From: an uncultured Oscillospiraceae bacterium
GTDB lineage: Bacteria; Bacillota; Clostridia; Oscillospirales; Oscillospiraceae
Direction of reading: 5' to 3'
Assembly: GCA_910587285.1 (NCBI GenBank)
Contig: CAJULM010000008.1
Coordinates: forward strand, 1-64,000
DNA: 64,000 bases
The position numbers and the translations under genes are program-made. The notes under the pieces were generated by a model that did no database searches, had not been told where the DNA came from, and saw only the letters and a list, made by a program, of their open reading frames with translations. Of this stretch, positions 33,399 through 41,011 are shown piece after piece (the first letter of the stretch is position 1; every line of letters starts with the position of its first letter).

Positions 33399-33773
33399 AT
33401 GGATATTATCATCAGTAATTCCTCCGGCGCGCCGATCTATGAGCAGATCGTGCGCCAACTGAAGGGGCTCATCCTTTCAGGCGAATTGGCCGAGGGGGAG
33501 GCCCTGCCCTCCATGCGGCTGCTGGCAAGAGACCTGCGCATCTCCGTCATCACCACCAAACGGGCTTATGAGGAGCTGGAGCGGGAGGGCTTTCTCACCA
33601 CCGTCCCCGGCAAGGGCTGCTTTGTGGCCGCCCAGAACCGGGAAACCCGGCGGGAGGCCGTGCTGTGCCAGATCGAGGAGCACCTGGCCCAGGCAGTGGA
33701 CGCCGCCAAGGCGGGGGCCGTGAGTCTGGACGAGATCACCGAAATAATAAACACCTTGTATTGCGAGGAGTAA
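33399..33773 (+). CDS. GntR-family regulator, YtrA subfamily
   Basis: 124 residues: winged helix (about 10-78: PIYEQIVRQLKGLILSGELAEGEALPSMRLLARDLRISVITTKRAYEELEREGF) with only a short helical tail, the size of YtrA-type dimers that have no effector domain. Operon leader for an ABC ATPase and permease, the classic YtrA layout (cell-envelope stress or peptide antibiotic export). AGAGGTG ribosome site. Confidence 0.9.
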   Translation: MDIIISNSSGAPIYEQIVRQLKGLILSGELAEGEALPSMRLLARDLRISVITTKRAYEELEREGFLTTVPGKGCFVAAQNRETRREAVLCQIEEHLAQAVDAAKAGAVSLDEITEIINTLYCEE

Positions 33774-33775
33774 TT

Positions 33776-34624
33776 ATGACAAACTGTATTGAACTGAACG
33801 GCCTTGTCAAAGAGTACAAGACCTTCACCCTGGGGCCTGTGGACCTGAAGGTGCCCGGCGGTTCCATCTTGGGTCTCATCGGGGAGAATGGGGCGGGCAA
33901 GACCACCCTGATCAAGTCCATGCTGGGCATCACCCGGCCCACCGCCGGGGCGGTGAAGCTTCTGGGCACCGACCCGGACCGGGCCAAGGAGGACATCGGC
34001 ATCGTGCTGGACGACTGCTTCTTCTCCGAGTACCTGCGGGTGCGGGACGTGGAAACCGTGCTGTGCCGGGTGTTCAAGGCCTGGGACAAGGGACTGTACC
34101 GGGACTATCTGGACAAGTTCGGCCTGTCCGGGGCGAAAAACATCAAGGAGCTGTCTCGGGGGATGCGGATGAAGCTGTCCCTGGCCGCCGCGCTGGCCCA
34201 CCGGCCCCGCCTGCTCCTGCTGGACGAGGCCACGGCGGGATTGGACCCGGTGGTGCGAGAGGAGATCCTGGACGAGTTCCTGGCCTTCGTGTCCGACGAG
34301 GACCACGCCATCCTCATCTCCAGCCACATTACGTCGGATCTGGAAAAGGTGGCGGACTACATCGCCTACCTCCACCAGGGGAAGCTGCTGCTGTGCGACG
34401 AGAAGGACCGCCTGCTGGATAGCTATGGGCGGCTGGTGTGCACGCGGGAGGAACTGGAGCAGGTGGACCGGGGCTATTTGGTGAGCGTTCGGAAAAGCCA
34501 GTATTCCACCGAGGCCCTCATCCGGCGCAAGGCCGATTTCAAGCGGCTCTACCCCAAGCTGGCGGTGGAGCCGGTGACTCTGGACGAGCTGATGGTATTT
34601 ATCGTAAAGGGGGAACGGGCATGA
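33776..34624 (+). CDS. ABC transporter ATP-binding protein
   Basis: 282 residues from ATG 33776, two bases after the gntR stop. Walker A GENGAGKTT near 37-45, signature ELSRGMRMKLSLAAAL near 126 (SRGM variant of exporter ATPases), Walker B LLLLDEATAGLD near 149, switch His in SSHITSDLEKVAD near 183. Exporter type, pairs with the next gene. Confidence 0.92.
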   Translation: MTNCIELNGLVKEYKTFTLGPVDLKVPGGSILGLIGENGAGKTTLIKSMLGITRPTAGAVKLLGTDPDRAKEDIGIVLDDCFFSEYLRVRDVETVLCRVFKAWDKGLYRDYLDKFGLSGAKNIKELSRGMRMKLSLAAALAHRPRLLLLDEATAGLDPVVREEILDEFLAFVSDEDHAILISSHITSDLEKVADYIAYLHQGKLLLCDEKDRLLDSYGRLVCTREELEQVDRGYLVSVRKSQYSTEALIRRKADFKRLYPKLAVEPVTLDELMVFIVKGERA

Positions 34625-35274
34625 CCGGGCTGATTTTGAAGGATTTTCTCATTCTGCGCAAGACCCTGCGCAGTTATCTGCTGATGCTCGCCATCTATGT
34701 GGCGGTGGCTTTCTTGGGATATTGGTCGGCCTCCTTCGTAGGCGGCTTCATGATGGTGATGGTGTCCATGCTGCCCATGAACGTATTTGCCTATGACAAG
34801 CAGGCCAAATGGGACGTGTACGGTCTGTCCCTGCCGGTGGGCCGCACCAAAACGGTGGCGGCACGGTATCTGGCGGTGCTGATTATGTTCGCGGCCTCCG
34901 CAGTCCTTACCACTGTGGTGAGCGTGGCGCTGAACATTGCAGGCCGCATGGAGGAGAGCTTGGGGGAGTACCTGCTCGCCTGCACCGTCTGCGCCGTGCT
35001 CGCCATGCTGGTCAACGCCATGCTGCTGCCCTTCCTGTACAAATTCGGCCCGGAACGGGCCCGGATGATGTTTTTTGGCGTCATGGGCGTCATTGTTCTG
35101 CTGATTGTGGCGTTTCTGCTCCCTCTGGGCGGGCTGGAGTGGCTCAAGTCCCTGGACGCGCCCACCCTGGAGCAGATCGCCGCCGTCCCGGTGGCCGCAG
35201 TCATCGCGGGGGTGGTGTTGCTGGTCCTGTCCTTCCTGCTGTCCCGGCACTTCTACGGGGCAAAAGACGTATAA
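34621..35274 (+). CDS. ABC-2 type transporter permease
   Basis: 217 residues, six membrane helices, overlapping the ATPase stop as ATGA. Contains YDKQAKWDVYGLSLPVGRTKTVAARYL (about 59-85), a motif typical of ABC-2 permeases next to YtrA/GntR regulators. No binding protein in the operon, consistent with export. Confidence 0.85.
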   Translation: MTGLILKDFLILRKTLRSYLLMLAIYVAVAFLGYWSASFVGGFMMVMVSMLPMNVFAYDKQAKWDVYGLSLPVGRTKTVAARYLAVLIMFAASAVLTTVVSVALNIAGRMEESLGEYLLACTVCAVLAMLVNAMLLPFLYKFGPERARMMFFGVMGVIVLLIVAFLLPLGGLEWLKSLDAPTLEQIAAVPVAAVIAGVVLLVLSFLLSRHFYGAKDV

Positions 35275-35285
35275 TGTGGATAAAC

Positions 35286-35318
35286 GGGCGCCCCCGCTGA
35301 GGCGGAGGGCGCTCGTTT
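35286..35318 (+). terminator. Probable terminator of gntR-ABC operon
   Basis: GCGCCC...GGGCGC imperfect stem followed by TCGTTTTCGTTT. The rest of the gap up to 35501 shows nothing recognisable. Confidence 0.45.
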
Positions 35319-35501
35319 TCGTTTGTTTCCCCGCGTTCAAGCGGGGCGTCTTCCATATGGGCCCGGTGGAGAAGGAGGGCGGATATATCGTCGGACCGCA
35401 CTTACGGGAGCCACGAGCCGGGGTCTGCTTTCCCCAAGCTTGCGATATTTTCCCGCAGGAGGCAAGTCCTGTTCACTCCGCCGTCTGTTCACAAAATTCC
35501 C

Positions 35502-35530
35502 TTGAATTTTCTCCCGCCTTCCTGTATAAT
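35502..35530 (+). promoter_or_regulatory. Sigma-A promoter of L,D-transpeptidase gene
   Basis: TTGAAT-N17-TATAAT. Confidence 0.75.
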
Positions 35531-35569
35531 CGGACGTATTACACAAGATATGGTATGGAGGTACACCCC

Positions 35570-36409
35570 TTGAAACGAATTCTCAGTGCATTTTTGGCTA
35601 TCGTAACCGGCGTGCTGCTGTGCGCCGGGGTCCACACGGCGCTGGCCGCCGGTCCCGTGGAAAACAGCGGCCAGCCCTATTACATCGTCGTCAACCGCGC
35701 TATGAACACTGTCACGATCTATGAGCTGGACGAGGAGGGATACTACACCGTCCCAGTGAAAGCCATGGTGTGCTCCGTGGGGCGCAAGGGCCATGCCACC
35801 CCCACCGGCACGTTCTCCATCGGCGGGCGGTGGACCTGGGTCCATATGCTGGACGATTCCTATGGTCAGTATTGTACCCAGATCAAGGGGAACATCCTCT
35901 TTCACTCGGTGTGCTACACCAAACGAAGCCCGTCCACCCTGATAACGGAGGAATACAACGGGCTGGGCGAACCCGCTTCTCTGGGCTGTGTGCGCCTCCA
36001 GACGGCGGACGCCAAGTGGATTTATGAGAACTGCGGCCGGGGCACCAAGGTCACCATTCTGGACGATTTGGACTCCCCCGGTCCTCTGGGCAAGCCGGAC
36101 AAGCTGGTGGAGTACATATCGGACGAGCAGGCCAACGGCTGGGACCCCACCGACCCCCGGGAGGAGAACCCCTGGCATGAGCTTTTGGAGCGGAAGGAGC
36201 AGACGGTATCCTGTGCTTTAGCGGCCCAGGTGCTGTACCAGCTGTCTGGGGAGGAAGGCTTGGAGGACCCCGTCGATATCGTGGCCTGGGCGGTGGAGCG
36301 CGGTCTGCTGGAAGACGGCGGAGAGGGGCTGGACCCCGCCCATCCTGTGACCCGGCAGGAGCTGATTGACATCCTGTGCCGGCTTGAGGACGCCGAGGCA
36401 CAGGAGTGA
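35570..36409 (+). CDS. L,D-transpeptidase (YkuD) with degenerate SLH-like tail
   Basis: 279 residues starting at TTG 35570; the nearby in-frame ATG at 35552 would contain the GGAGG site. Signal peptide about 1-26 (KRILSAFLAIVTGVLLCAGVHTALAA). YkuD domain about 38-165 with NRAMNTVTIYE, HATPTGTFSI, catalytic region ILFHSVCY and ASLGCVRLQ (Cys nucleophile near 144). Forms 3-3 peptidoglycan cross-links. The last 60 residues (ALAAQVLYQ... IVAWAVERGLLEDG... VTRQELIDILCRL) resemble one SLH repeat, possibly for wall anchoring. Confidence 0.88.
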   Translation: MKRILSAFLAIVTGVLLCAGVHTALAAGPVENSGQPYYIVVNRAMNTVTIYELDEEGYYTVPVKAMVCSVGRKGHATPTGTFSIGGRWTWVHMLDDSYGQYCTQIKGNILFHSVCYTKRSPSTLITEEYNGLGEPASLGCVRLQTADAKWIYENCGRGTKVTILDDLDSPGPLGKPDKLVEYISDEQANGWDPTDPREENPWHELLERKEQTVSCALAAQVLYQLSGEEGLEDPVDIVAWAVERGLLEDGGEGLDPAHPVTRQELIDILCRLEDAEAQE

Positions 36410-36420
36410 GCTTGTGCAAG

Positions 36421-36450
36421 GAGGCCCCCGCTTGGCGGGGGCCTCTTGTT
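36421..36450. terminator. Terminator between convergent genes
   Basis: GAGGCCCCCGC/GCGGGGGCCTC stem with TTG loop, T-rich 3' side. Confidence 0.8.
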
Positions 36451-37141
36451 ATGCGGGAGGGGTTTCTTTGCGGCGCTTCCACCATATCCAGACCAGCCGG
36501 GCGGTGTAGACGGGCAGAAAGATGCTCAGTATGGCGACAGCCAAATAGGCCAGGTAGAACAGAAGCATGACGGGCGGCGCAAAGCTGCCCGTCGTATTCA
36601 GCGCGATCCACATCAGCTGGAATCCCCACAGCGGGGAGTACCACTGGCCCATCATTACCGGCGTGTATAGCAGGACATATCCCGCCGTCCAGGCCATCCA
36701 GCCGTCGATGAGAAATCCGTGCTTTTTCGCCAGCAGCAATGGCACGCCGAAAATGGCCAGCACCCCGCCGATAAACAGCAGGGGATCGCCCCCAACGAAC
36801 GCGGCAAGCATCATCATCATCATTCCCCCGGCAATTAGGAGGATGCCAAGGGTTTGGATCGGGGTGAACTTCCATTGCGCATAAACCGCTGCCCGCTCCG
36901 GCTTTGGCGCGCAAGGCGCCTCCGGCTGGGCCAGCTGGGGCGTTTCCCCCTCCCGCACCAATTCGTCCACCGTCACGCCGAACAGGTCGGCCAGCTTTAC
37001 GATTTTGTCCAGCTCGGGCACCGACTGGTTTGTCTCCCACTTGCTCACCGACTGCCGGGACACGTCCAGCTTTTCCGCCAGCTCGCCCTGGGACAAATTT
37101 TGCGCGGTGCGCAGCTCTAAAATTTTTTCCGACAAGGTCAT
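36449..37141 (-). CDS. XRE regulator with C-terminal membrane domain (2)
   Basis: 230 residues from ATG 37141 (AAGGAG, spacing 9; the GTG at 37147 is too close). HTH about 3-60 (LSQGELAEKLDVSRQSVSKWETNQSVPELDKIVKLADLFGVTVDELV), linker, then four hydrophobic segments about 95-215. Same architecture as 12790-13464 with a matching upstream palindrome at the same distance. Confidence 0.82.
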   Translation of the reverse strand: MTLSEKILELRTAQNLSQGELAEKLDVSRQSVSKWETNQSVPELDKIVKLADLFGVTVDELVREGETPQLAQPEAPCAPKPERAAVYAQWKFTPIQTLGILLIAGGMMMMMLAAFVGGDPLLFIGGVLAIFGVPLLLAKKHGFLIDGWMAWTAGYVLLYTPVMMGQWYSPLWGFQLMWIALNTTGSFAPPVMLLFYLAYLAVAILSIFLPVYTARLVWIWWKRRKETPPA

Positions 37142-37217
37142 GGCCACTCGCTCCTTTCTGCCCCTATTTTACCAGGTGCGGCGGAGCGAAATCAACCAAG
37201 AGGGCTTGGAAAATATA

Positions 37218-37232
37218 GCAACCAGCGGTTGC
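37218..37232. promoter_or_regulatory. GCAACCAGCGGTTGC palindrome, operator shared with 13540
   Basis: Identical to the 13540 site except for one central base; 77 bases upstream of the XRE-membrane start. A possible TTGATT-N18-TAAAAT promoter lies between site and gene. Confidence 0.7.
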
Positions 37233-37240
37233 ACCCCTCA

Positions 37241-37274
37241 AAAAGCCCGTCCATCGGAGGATGGACGGGCTTTA
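37241..37274. terminator. Terminator of dnaD-dnaC
   Basis: Fourteen-base stem AAAGCCCGTCCATC/GATGGACGGGCTTT; minus-strand transcript ends in TTTTT. Confidence 0.8.
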
Positions 37275-37275
37275 T

Positions 37276-38277
37276 TCACTCTCTCAGTCGCAGGTCGTCT
37301 CCGTAGAACGTGAGCTCCCAGTACAGGCCACCGATGCGGGAGGCGAGCTGGGGGGTGTAGCGCTGGGCGATCTGCTCCATGGACAGGTTGGTGGAGATGA
37401 TGGTGTGCCGCTCTCCCTGAAGGCGGCTGTTCACCACCTCGTACAGGGCGGACTGGGTGGAGGGCAGGGTGTGCTCGCTGCCCAGGTCATCCAGAATCAG
37501 CAGGTCGCAGCCCAGATACCGCCGGGCGTCGTCCCGGGCCTGGCGCTCCTCCCCGGCGTCCCGGGTGAAACGGCGGGTCTCAAAGGCGGAGAACAGGTTG
37601 ATGGCGGTGTCGTACACCACAGAATGGCCCCGCTGGGAGACCTCCCGGGCGATGCAGCCGGACAAAAAGGTCTTGCCCAGCCCGGTGCCCCCGGACAGCA
37701 GCAAGTTTTTCAAGGGGTAGCTGGGGAACTGCCGGGCATAGCCTTCACACACCGCCGTCACCCGGCGCATCTGCTCCCGGGGGGAGCGGCTCTGCCCCTG
37801 CCAGGGCTGGTCGCTGTAGATGTCCAGGCGCAGGCGGTCAAAATTCTGCTCATCGGTGAGGTTGAGCAGGGCGGTGAGGGCGCGCAGCTGCTCCTGGGCG
37901 CACAGCTCCTTCAGACAGGCGCACATACCGCTCTGGGTCCAGCCCGTGTCTCCGCAGCGGGGACAGGCGGGCACGTCGTCCAGGGCGTCCGGGCCATAGC
38001 CCAGCTCGGCCAGCAGGGCGGTGCGCTGGGCCTGGAGCTCCCGGCTGCGGGTGCGGATGGCGGTGATCTCCGGGCCGTCGGGCTGCACCGGCTTTCCACC
38101 CACGGCTAGCAGGGCCATGTCCGTCATGGCGCCCCGCAGGGCGGTGTCCACCTGCTTGAGCCGGGGCTGCTTGGCGTACAGCTCCCGCTCCAAATCGAAG
38201 CGCCGGCGCTCCCGACTGTCCCGGCGGCGCTCCAGCCGAGCCAGCGCCCGGCGCATAACGGTGGGTTCATAGGACAC
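37276..38277 (-). CDS. dnaC: Helicase loader DnaC/DnaI-type AAA+ ATPase
   Basis: 333 residues from GTG 38277, one base after the dnaD stop. N-terminal coil, zinc site CPRCGDTGW...CAC (about 105-122), then AAA+ ATPase: Walker A LLSGGTGLGKTF near 195, Walker B LLILDDLGSEHT near 262, sensor I IISTNLS near 295. The DnaD neighbour marks it as the replicative helicase loader (DnaI role), not an IstB transposase helper. Confidence 0.9.
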   Translation of the reverse strand: MSYEPTVMRRALARLERRRDSRERRRFDLERELYAKQPRLKQVDTALRGAMTDMALLAVGGKPVQPDGPEITAIRTRSRELQAQRTALLAELGYGPDALDDVPACPRCGDTGWTQSGMCACLKELCAQEQLRALTALLNLTDEQNFDRLRLDIYSDQPWQGQSRSPREQMRRVTAVCEGYARQFPSYPLKNLLLSGGTGLGKTFLSGCIAREVSQRGHSVVYDTAINLFSAFETRRFTRDAGEERQARDDARRYLGCDLLILDDLGSEHTLPSTQSALYEVVNSRLQGERHTIISTNLSMEQIAQRYTPQLASRIGGLYWELTFYGDDLRLRE

Positions 38278-38278
38278 G

Positions 38279-39244
38279 TCAGCCCTCCCCTTTCTTTTGC
38301 TCGGCTAAGAATTTATCCAGCCAGTCGGCGTTTTTCTGGATGCGCTCCTGGCTGGGCTGGAAGTCCCTGGGCTGAGCCTGAGGGGGTCTGCCCCGCTTGG
38401 GGGGCCTGTCCCCTGCCTCCACCTGGGCGGTTGTGCGGTAGCCGGAGGCGTGCCAGGACTGCAAAATTTTGTTCATGTACGGCCAATTCATGGCCTTTTT
38501 TTGGTACACAGTGCGCTCATAGGCCAGGCGGATGAGCTCGTCGCTTATCCCCATGTCCACCCAGGCGGCGATAAATTCCCGCTCCTTCTCCACGGCGGGG
38601 CGGCGCTCCGTCACGCCCACGGCCTGAAGCACGGCCCACTCCCGTCCGTCCACCGCCTCCTGCCGGCGCAGGTAGTCTTCCGCCCTCTCCAGGGTGTCGA
38701 TGCCCAGCCGCTTCCACTTGAAGGCCTCCCGCTGAATCTGAGGCATTCGGGGGAAGGCGGCGGGGCTGTTTTTCTGCCGTCGTTCCCGCCCCACCGCCCA
38801 ACTGGTGAGCAGCAAAATCACCTCAGCGCCCAGCCCCAGATGGTCGTACATGGTGTACAGGCACCGGAGGTCGTGGTCGGTGAACACCCGGCCCAGGCGG
38901 TTTTCCATCTCCCGGCACAGTCCCTGAAAGAGCGGCTCGCGCTCCAGGGCGGCTGCGATTTCTCCCCGGCTGTACTCGGGCGGCCGGTCGTCCGCCTTGG
39001 GCGGGGGGGCGGGCTGGGCGTCGGGCCGGGGCTGGGCCAGCCCAAGGGCGGCCAGACGCCCCCAGGCGGGAGAAAGTCGCTCCTCCGGCCAGCGCAGGCG
39101 CTGGGTGGCCCGGCCGGCGTCCCCGCCGCACTCCAGCAGGGCCAGATAGAGCAGAGCGCAGTCCCCGTCGCCGGACTCCACCAGCAGCTGGGCCGCCTGG
39201 GCGGACATGGACAGTATTTCGCTGGGCAGCAGCAGCGCACTCAA
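38279..39244 (-). CDS. dnaD: DnaD-domain primosome protein
   Basis: 321 residues from TTG 39244, which sits after GGGAGG with spacing of about 9; the longer upstream frame has no start or ribosome site and crosses a terminator. N-terminal winged-helix part (about 1-70), proline linker, then DnaD/DnaB C-terminal domains (about 85-160 and 190-270) with the YxxxxxxQKKAMNWPYMNKILQSW signature (YERTVYQKKAMNWPYMNKIL). Basic tail of PPKRGRPP type. Works with the downstream helicase loader in replication restart/initiation. Confidence 0.88.
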   Translation of the reverse strand: MSALLLPSEILSMSAQAAQLLVESGDGDCALLYLALLECGGDAGRATQRLRWPEERLSPAWGRLAALGLAQPRPDAQPAPPPKADDRPPEYSRGEIAAALEREPLFQGLCREMENRLGRVFTDHDLRCLYTMYDHLGLGAEVILLLTSWAVGRERRQKNSPAAFPRMPQIQREAFKWKRLGIDTLERAEDYLRRQEAVDGREWAVLQAVGVTERRPAVEKEREFIAAWVDMGISDELIRLAYERTVYQKKAMNWPYMNKILQSWHASGYRTTAQVEAGDRPPKRGRPPQAQPRDFQPSQERIQKNADWLDKFLAEQKKGEG

Positions 39245-39303
39245 TGGCTTCGCCCTCCCCTCGTTCAGTTCGTCAAATTGAACTTTTATTTTACACGAAA
39301 TCG

Positions 39304-39334
39304 GAAAAAAAATCAACCGCCTGCGGGCGGTTGA
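39304..39334 (-). terminator. Terminator of small-membrane/XRE/DUF3169/zinc-ribbon operon
   Basis: TCAACCGCC stem; minus-strand RNA ends in eight U. Confidence 0.8.
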
Positions 39335-39345
39335 CTTTTCGCGCA

Positions 39346-39546
39346 TCAGTGGTTCAGCTTGGACACGTCCTCCAGATAGATGGACACCTCGCCGCACTCC
39401 GGGCAGACGGCCACCTTGGGCTTGCCAATGCGCCCGCTGAACAGCTTGTTTTCCTGGGTGGAGAGCACCACGCCGTAGCCCGCGCCCTCCACTTTCACCG
39501 TGCAGCCCTCCTGCATTTCCGCGCCGCATCTGAGGCACTTTCTCAT
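39346..39546 (-). CDS. Small zinc-ribbon protein
   Basis: 66 residues from ATG 39546 (GGAG spacing 9; the ATG at 39555 abuts the site). Two zinc knuckles, CLRCGAEM and CPECGEVSIY, with VEDVSKL-type end. Nucleic-acid-binding zinc ribbon of unknown role; last of a four-gene operon 31 bases after DUF3169. Confidence 0.8.
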   Translation of the reverse strand: MRKCLRCGAEMQEGCTVKVEGAGYGVVLSTQENKLFSGRIGKPKVAVCPECGEVSIYLEDVSKLNH

Positions 39547-39577
39547 TGTTGTCATCTCCTTATGTTCTAATGGAATC

Positions 39578-40381
39578 TTAACCGGCCGCCCCGTCCGGCC
39601 TGCTCAGCTTCAGCGTCCAGTACGCAAACGCCGTCTGTCCCACGCCCCACACGATGCACACCGCCAGCGCGGGCAGGAAGCCCCAGTTAAAGAACATCCC
39701 GCCCAGGGCAAATACTGTCCACAGGGCCATACACGTCCGGCACATGGCCTGATATGCCTTGAATGCGCACTGGCCGATGAGGGCACGCTCCGCCTCGTCA
39801 CAGCTTTCGTACCATTTCTTCTGGAATTTGGTGTCATACACCGAGCCCCGCTTCTCCGGGTTGAGCTGTTTCGTCAGGTCCACCAGCTTCTGTTGAAGCA
39901 CCATAGGGGCGAACAGACTCAACAGAAAGCCCGCCAGGCCGCCGAAGAACACGGGAGCCGGCATCATCCGCTCCGTCCCCGCGTTGCCCACGAACCCGGC
40001 AAACATCGCCGAGAGCAAAAAGAACGCCAGCACGGTGCATAGTCCAGTGATCCAGATGCACACCGACAGCCTGGCCTCGGCCTTGCCGCTCGCCGTTTCG
40101 TCCTCCCCGTCCCAGGCGGCCAGCTGCTTTTTCGCGCTGAAATAGATGGGCAGGCACACGGCGAATTCAATTACGGGCAGGGCGATGATCAGCCATGCCG
40201 CCACGCGGTTGGTGAAAAACAGCCCGGCGGCGGCCAGCACGTCCTCAAAGCCCTCCAGATTCAGAAACACCAGAGAAAAGCCCAAAACGCCGCCAAGGGC
40301 CAAGCTGAGCACCACGGTCAGGATGAACTTGGGCAGGGCCTTTTTATTCTCCTGCAGAGCGGTATTGTTATTGTTTTTCAT
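39578..40381 (-). CDS. DUF3169 membrane protein
   Basis: 267 residues, six hydrophobic segments, matching DUF3169 (KKWYESCDEAERALIGQCAFKAYQ near 190 is the cytoplasmic signature). The start overlaps the XRE gene by 14 bases. In Firmicutes DUF3169 proteins regularly sit next to small XRE regulators; function unknown. Confidence 0.85.
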   Translation of the reverse strand: MKNNNNTALQENKKALPKFILTVVLSLALGGVLGFSLVFLNLEGFEDVLAAAGLFFTNRVAAWLIIALPVIEFAVCLPIYFSAKKQLAAWDGEDETASGKAEARLSVCIWITGLCTVLAFFLLSAMFAGFVGNAGTERMMPAPVFFGGLAGFLLSLFAPMVLQQKLVDLTKQLNPEKRGSVYDTKFQKKWYESCDEAERALIGQCAFKAYQAMCRTCMALWTVFALGGMFFNWGFLPALAVCIVWGVGQTAFAYWTLKLSRPDGAAG

Positions 40382-40583
40382 CGTTCTCCTCCTCCAGAAT
40401 AAAGATGTCCTCCACCGTCACCCCGCAGATTTTTGCCAGGGTGAGGGCCAGCGTCACCGACGGGGAGTAATCCCCCCGCTCGATGAGGCTGATGGTCTGC
40501 CGGGACACCCCGGCCATGCGCCCCAGCTCCTGCTGGTTGACGCCCAGCGCCGCCCGGCGCTCCTTTAATCGGTTTTTCAGCAT
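40368..40583 (-). CDS. Small XRE regulator (Cro/CI type)
   Basis: 71 residues, almost entirely HTH: RLKERRAALGVNQQELGRMAGVSRQTISLIERGDYSPSVTLALTLAKICGVTVEDIF. The YgzD/PBSX-like small regulator type that pairs with DUF3169. Its probable binding sites are the three TTGTC-N5-GACAA elements at the operon promoter. Confidence 0.92.
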   Translation of the reverse strand: MLKNRLKERRAALGVNQQELGRMAGVSRQTISLIERGDYSPSVTLALTLAKICGVTVEDIFILEEENDEKQ

Positions 40584-40600
40584 GGCCGCGCCCTCCTCCT

Positions 40601-40786
40601 CTACTCGGCGGCCTTGTCCTCGGAGAGAATGGAGCCCCAGAGCTGCTGGAGCAGGCTCTTTTCCCCGTTCATGCGCCCATGAGCCTCCCGAATCCCATTA
40701 CGTACCGCCCACTTGATGACAAAGTACAGCGCGGCCAATACAATCAGGGCCGTCCCGCCGCTGACATCCAATTCATTCCATAACAT
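40601..40786 (-). CDS. Small single-pass membrane protein
   Basis: 61 residues with one membrane segment (about 11-27, GGTALIVLAALYFVIKWAV) and a charged C-terminal half. AGGAGG with 8-base spacing supports expression. First gene of the operon with the XRE regulator and DUF3169; not recognised as a known family. Confidence 0.7.
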   Translation of the reverse strand: MLWNELDVSGGTALIVLAALYFVIKWAVRNGIREAHGRMNGEKSLLQQLWGSILSEDKAAE

Positions 40787-40811
40787 CAGTAATTCCTCCT
40801 GACAGTTTTCT

Positions 40812-40868
40812 TTGTCGTTATGACAACTGTGTTTGTCTATTTGACAACTTTAATTGTCAAACTGAGAA
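40812..40868. promoter_or_regulatory. Three phased TTGTC-N5-GACAA operators
   Basis: Perfect sites at 40812-40826 and 40833-40847 and a 9/10 match (TTGTC-N5-GAGAA) at 40854-40868. Starts are exactly 21 bp apart, i.e. on one DNA face; the third overlaps the -10. Confidence 0.85.
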
Positions 40869-40893
40869 TAGCACATCCTGTCGGAGCTGTCAA
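40865..40893 (-). promoter_or_regulatory. Sigma-A promoter of small-membrane/XRE operon
   Basis: Minus strand TTGACA-N17-TATTCT. Confidence 0.75.
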
Positions 40894-40939
40894 GAGTGTT
40901 TCGCAAAAATTTCAAAAATGTAAAATTTATTCCGGGGGC

Positions 40940-40968
40940 TTGCCAGTGAGCGTCGAATTATGTAGAAT
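40940..40968 (+). promoter_or_regulatory. Sigma-A promoter of GH25 gene
   Basis: TTGCCA-N17-TAGAAT. Confidence 0.65.
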
Positions 40969-41011
40969 GAACATAAATTCAACCATTCACCTCACCGGAA
41001 AAGGAGACCAC

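Noticed and set aside
37276..38277. DnaC-like ATPase as an IstB transposase helper
   Set aside because: No istA or insertion-sequence ends nearby; the partner gene is a DnaD-domain primosome protein.
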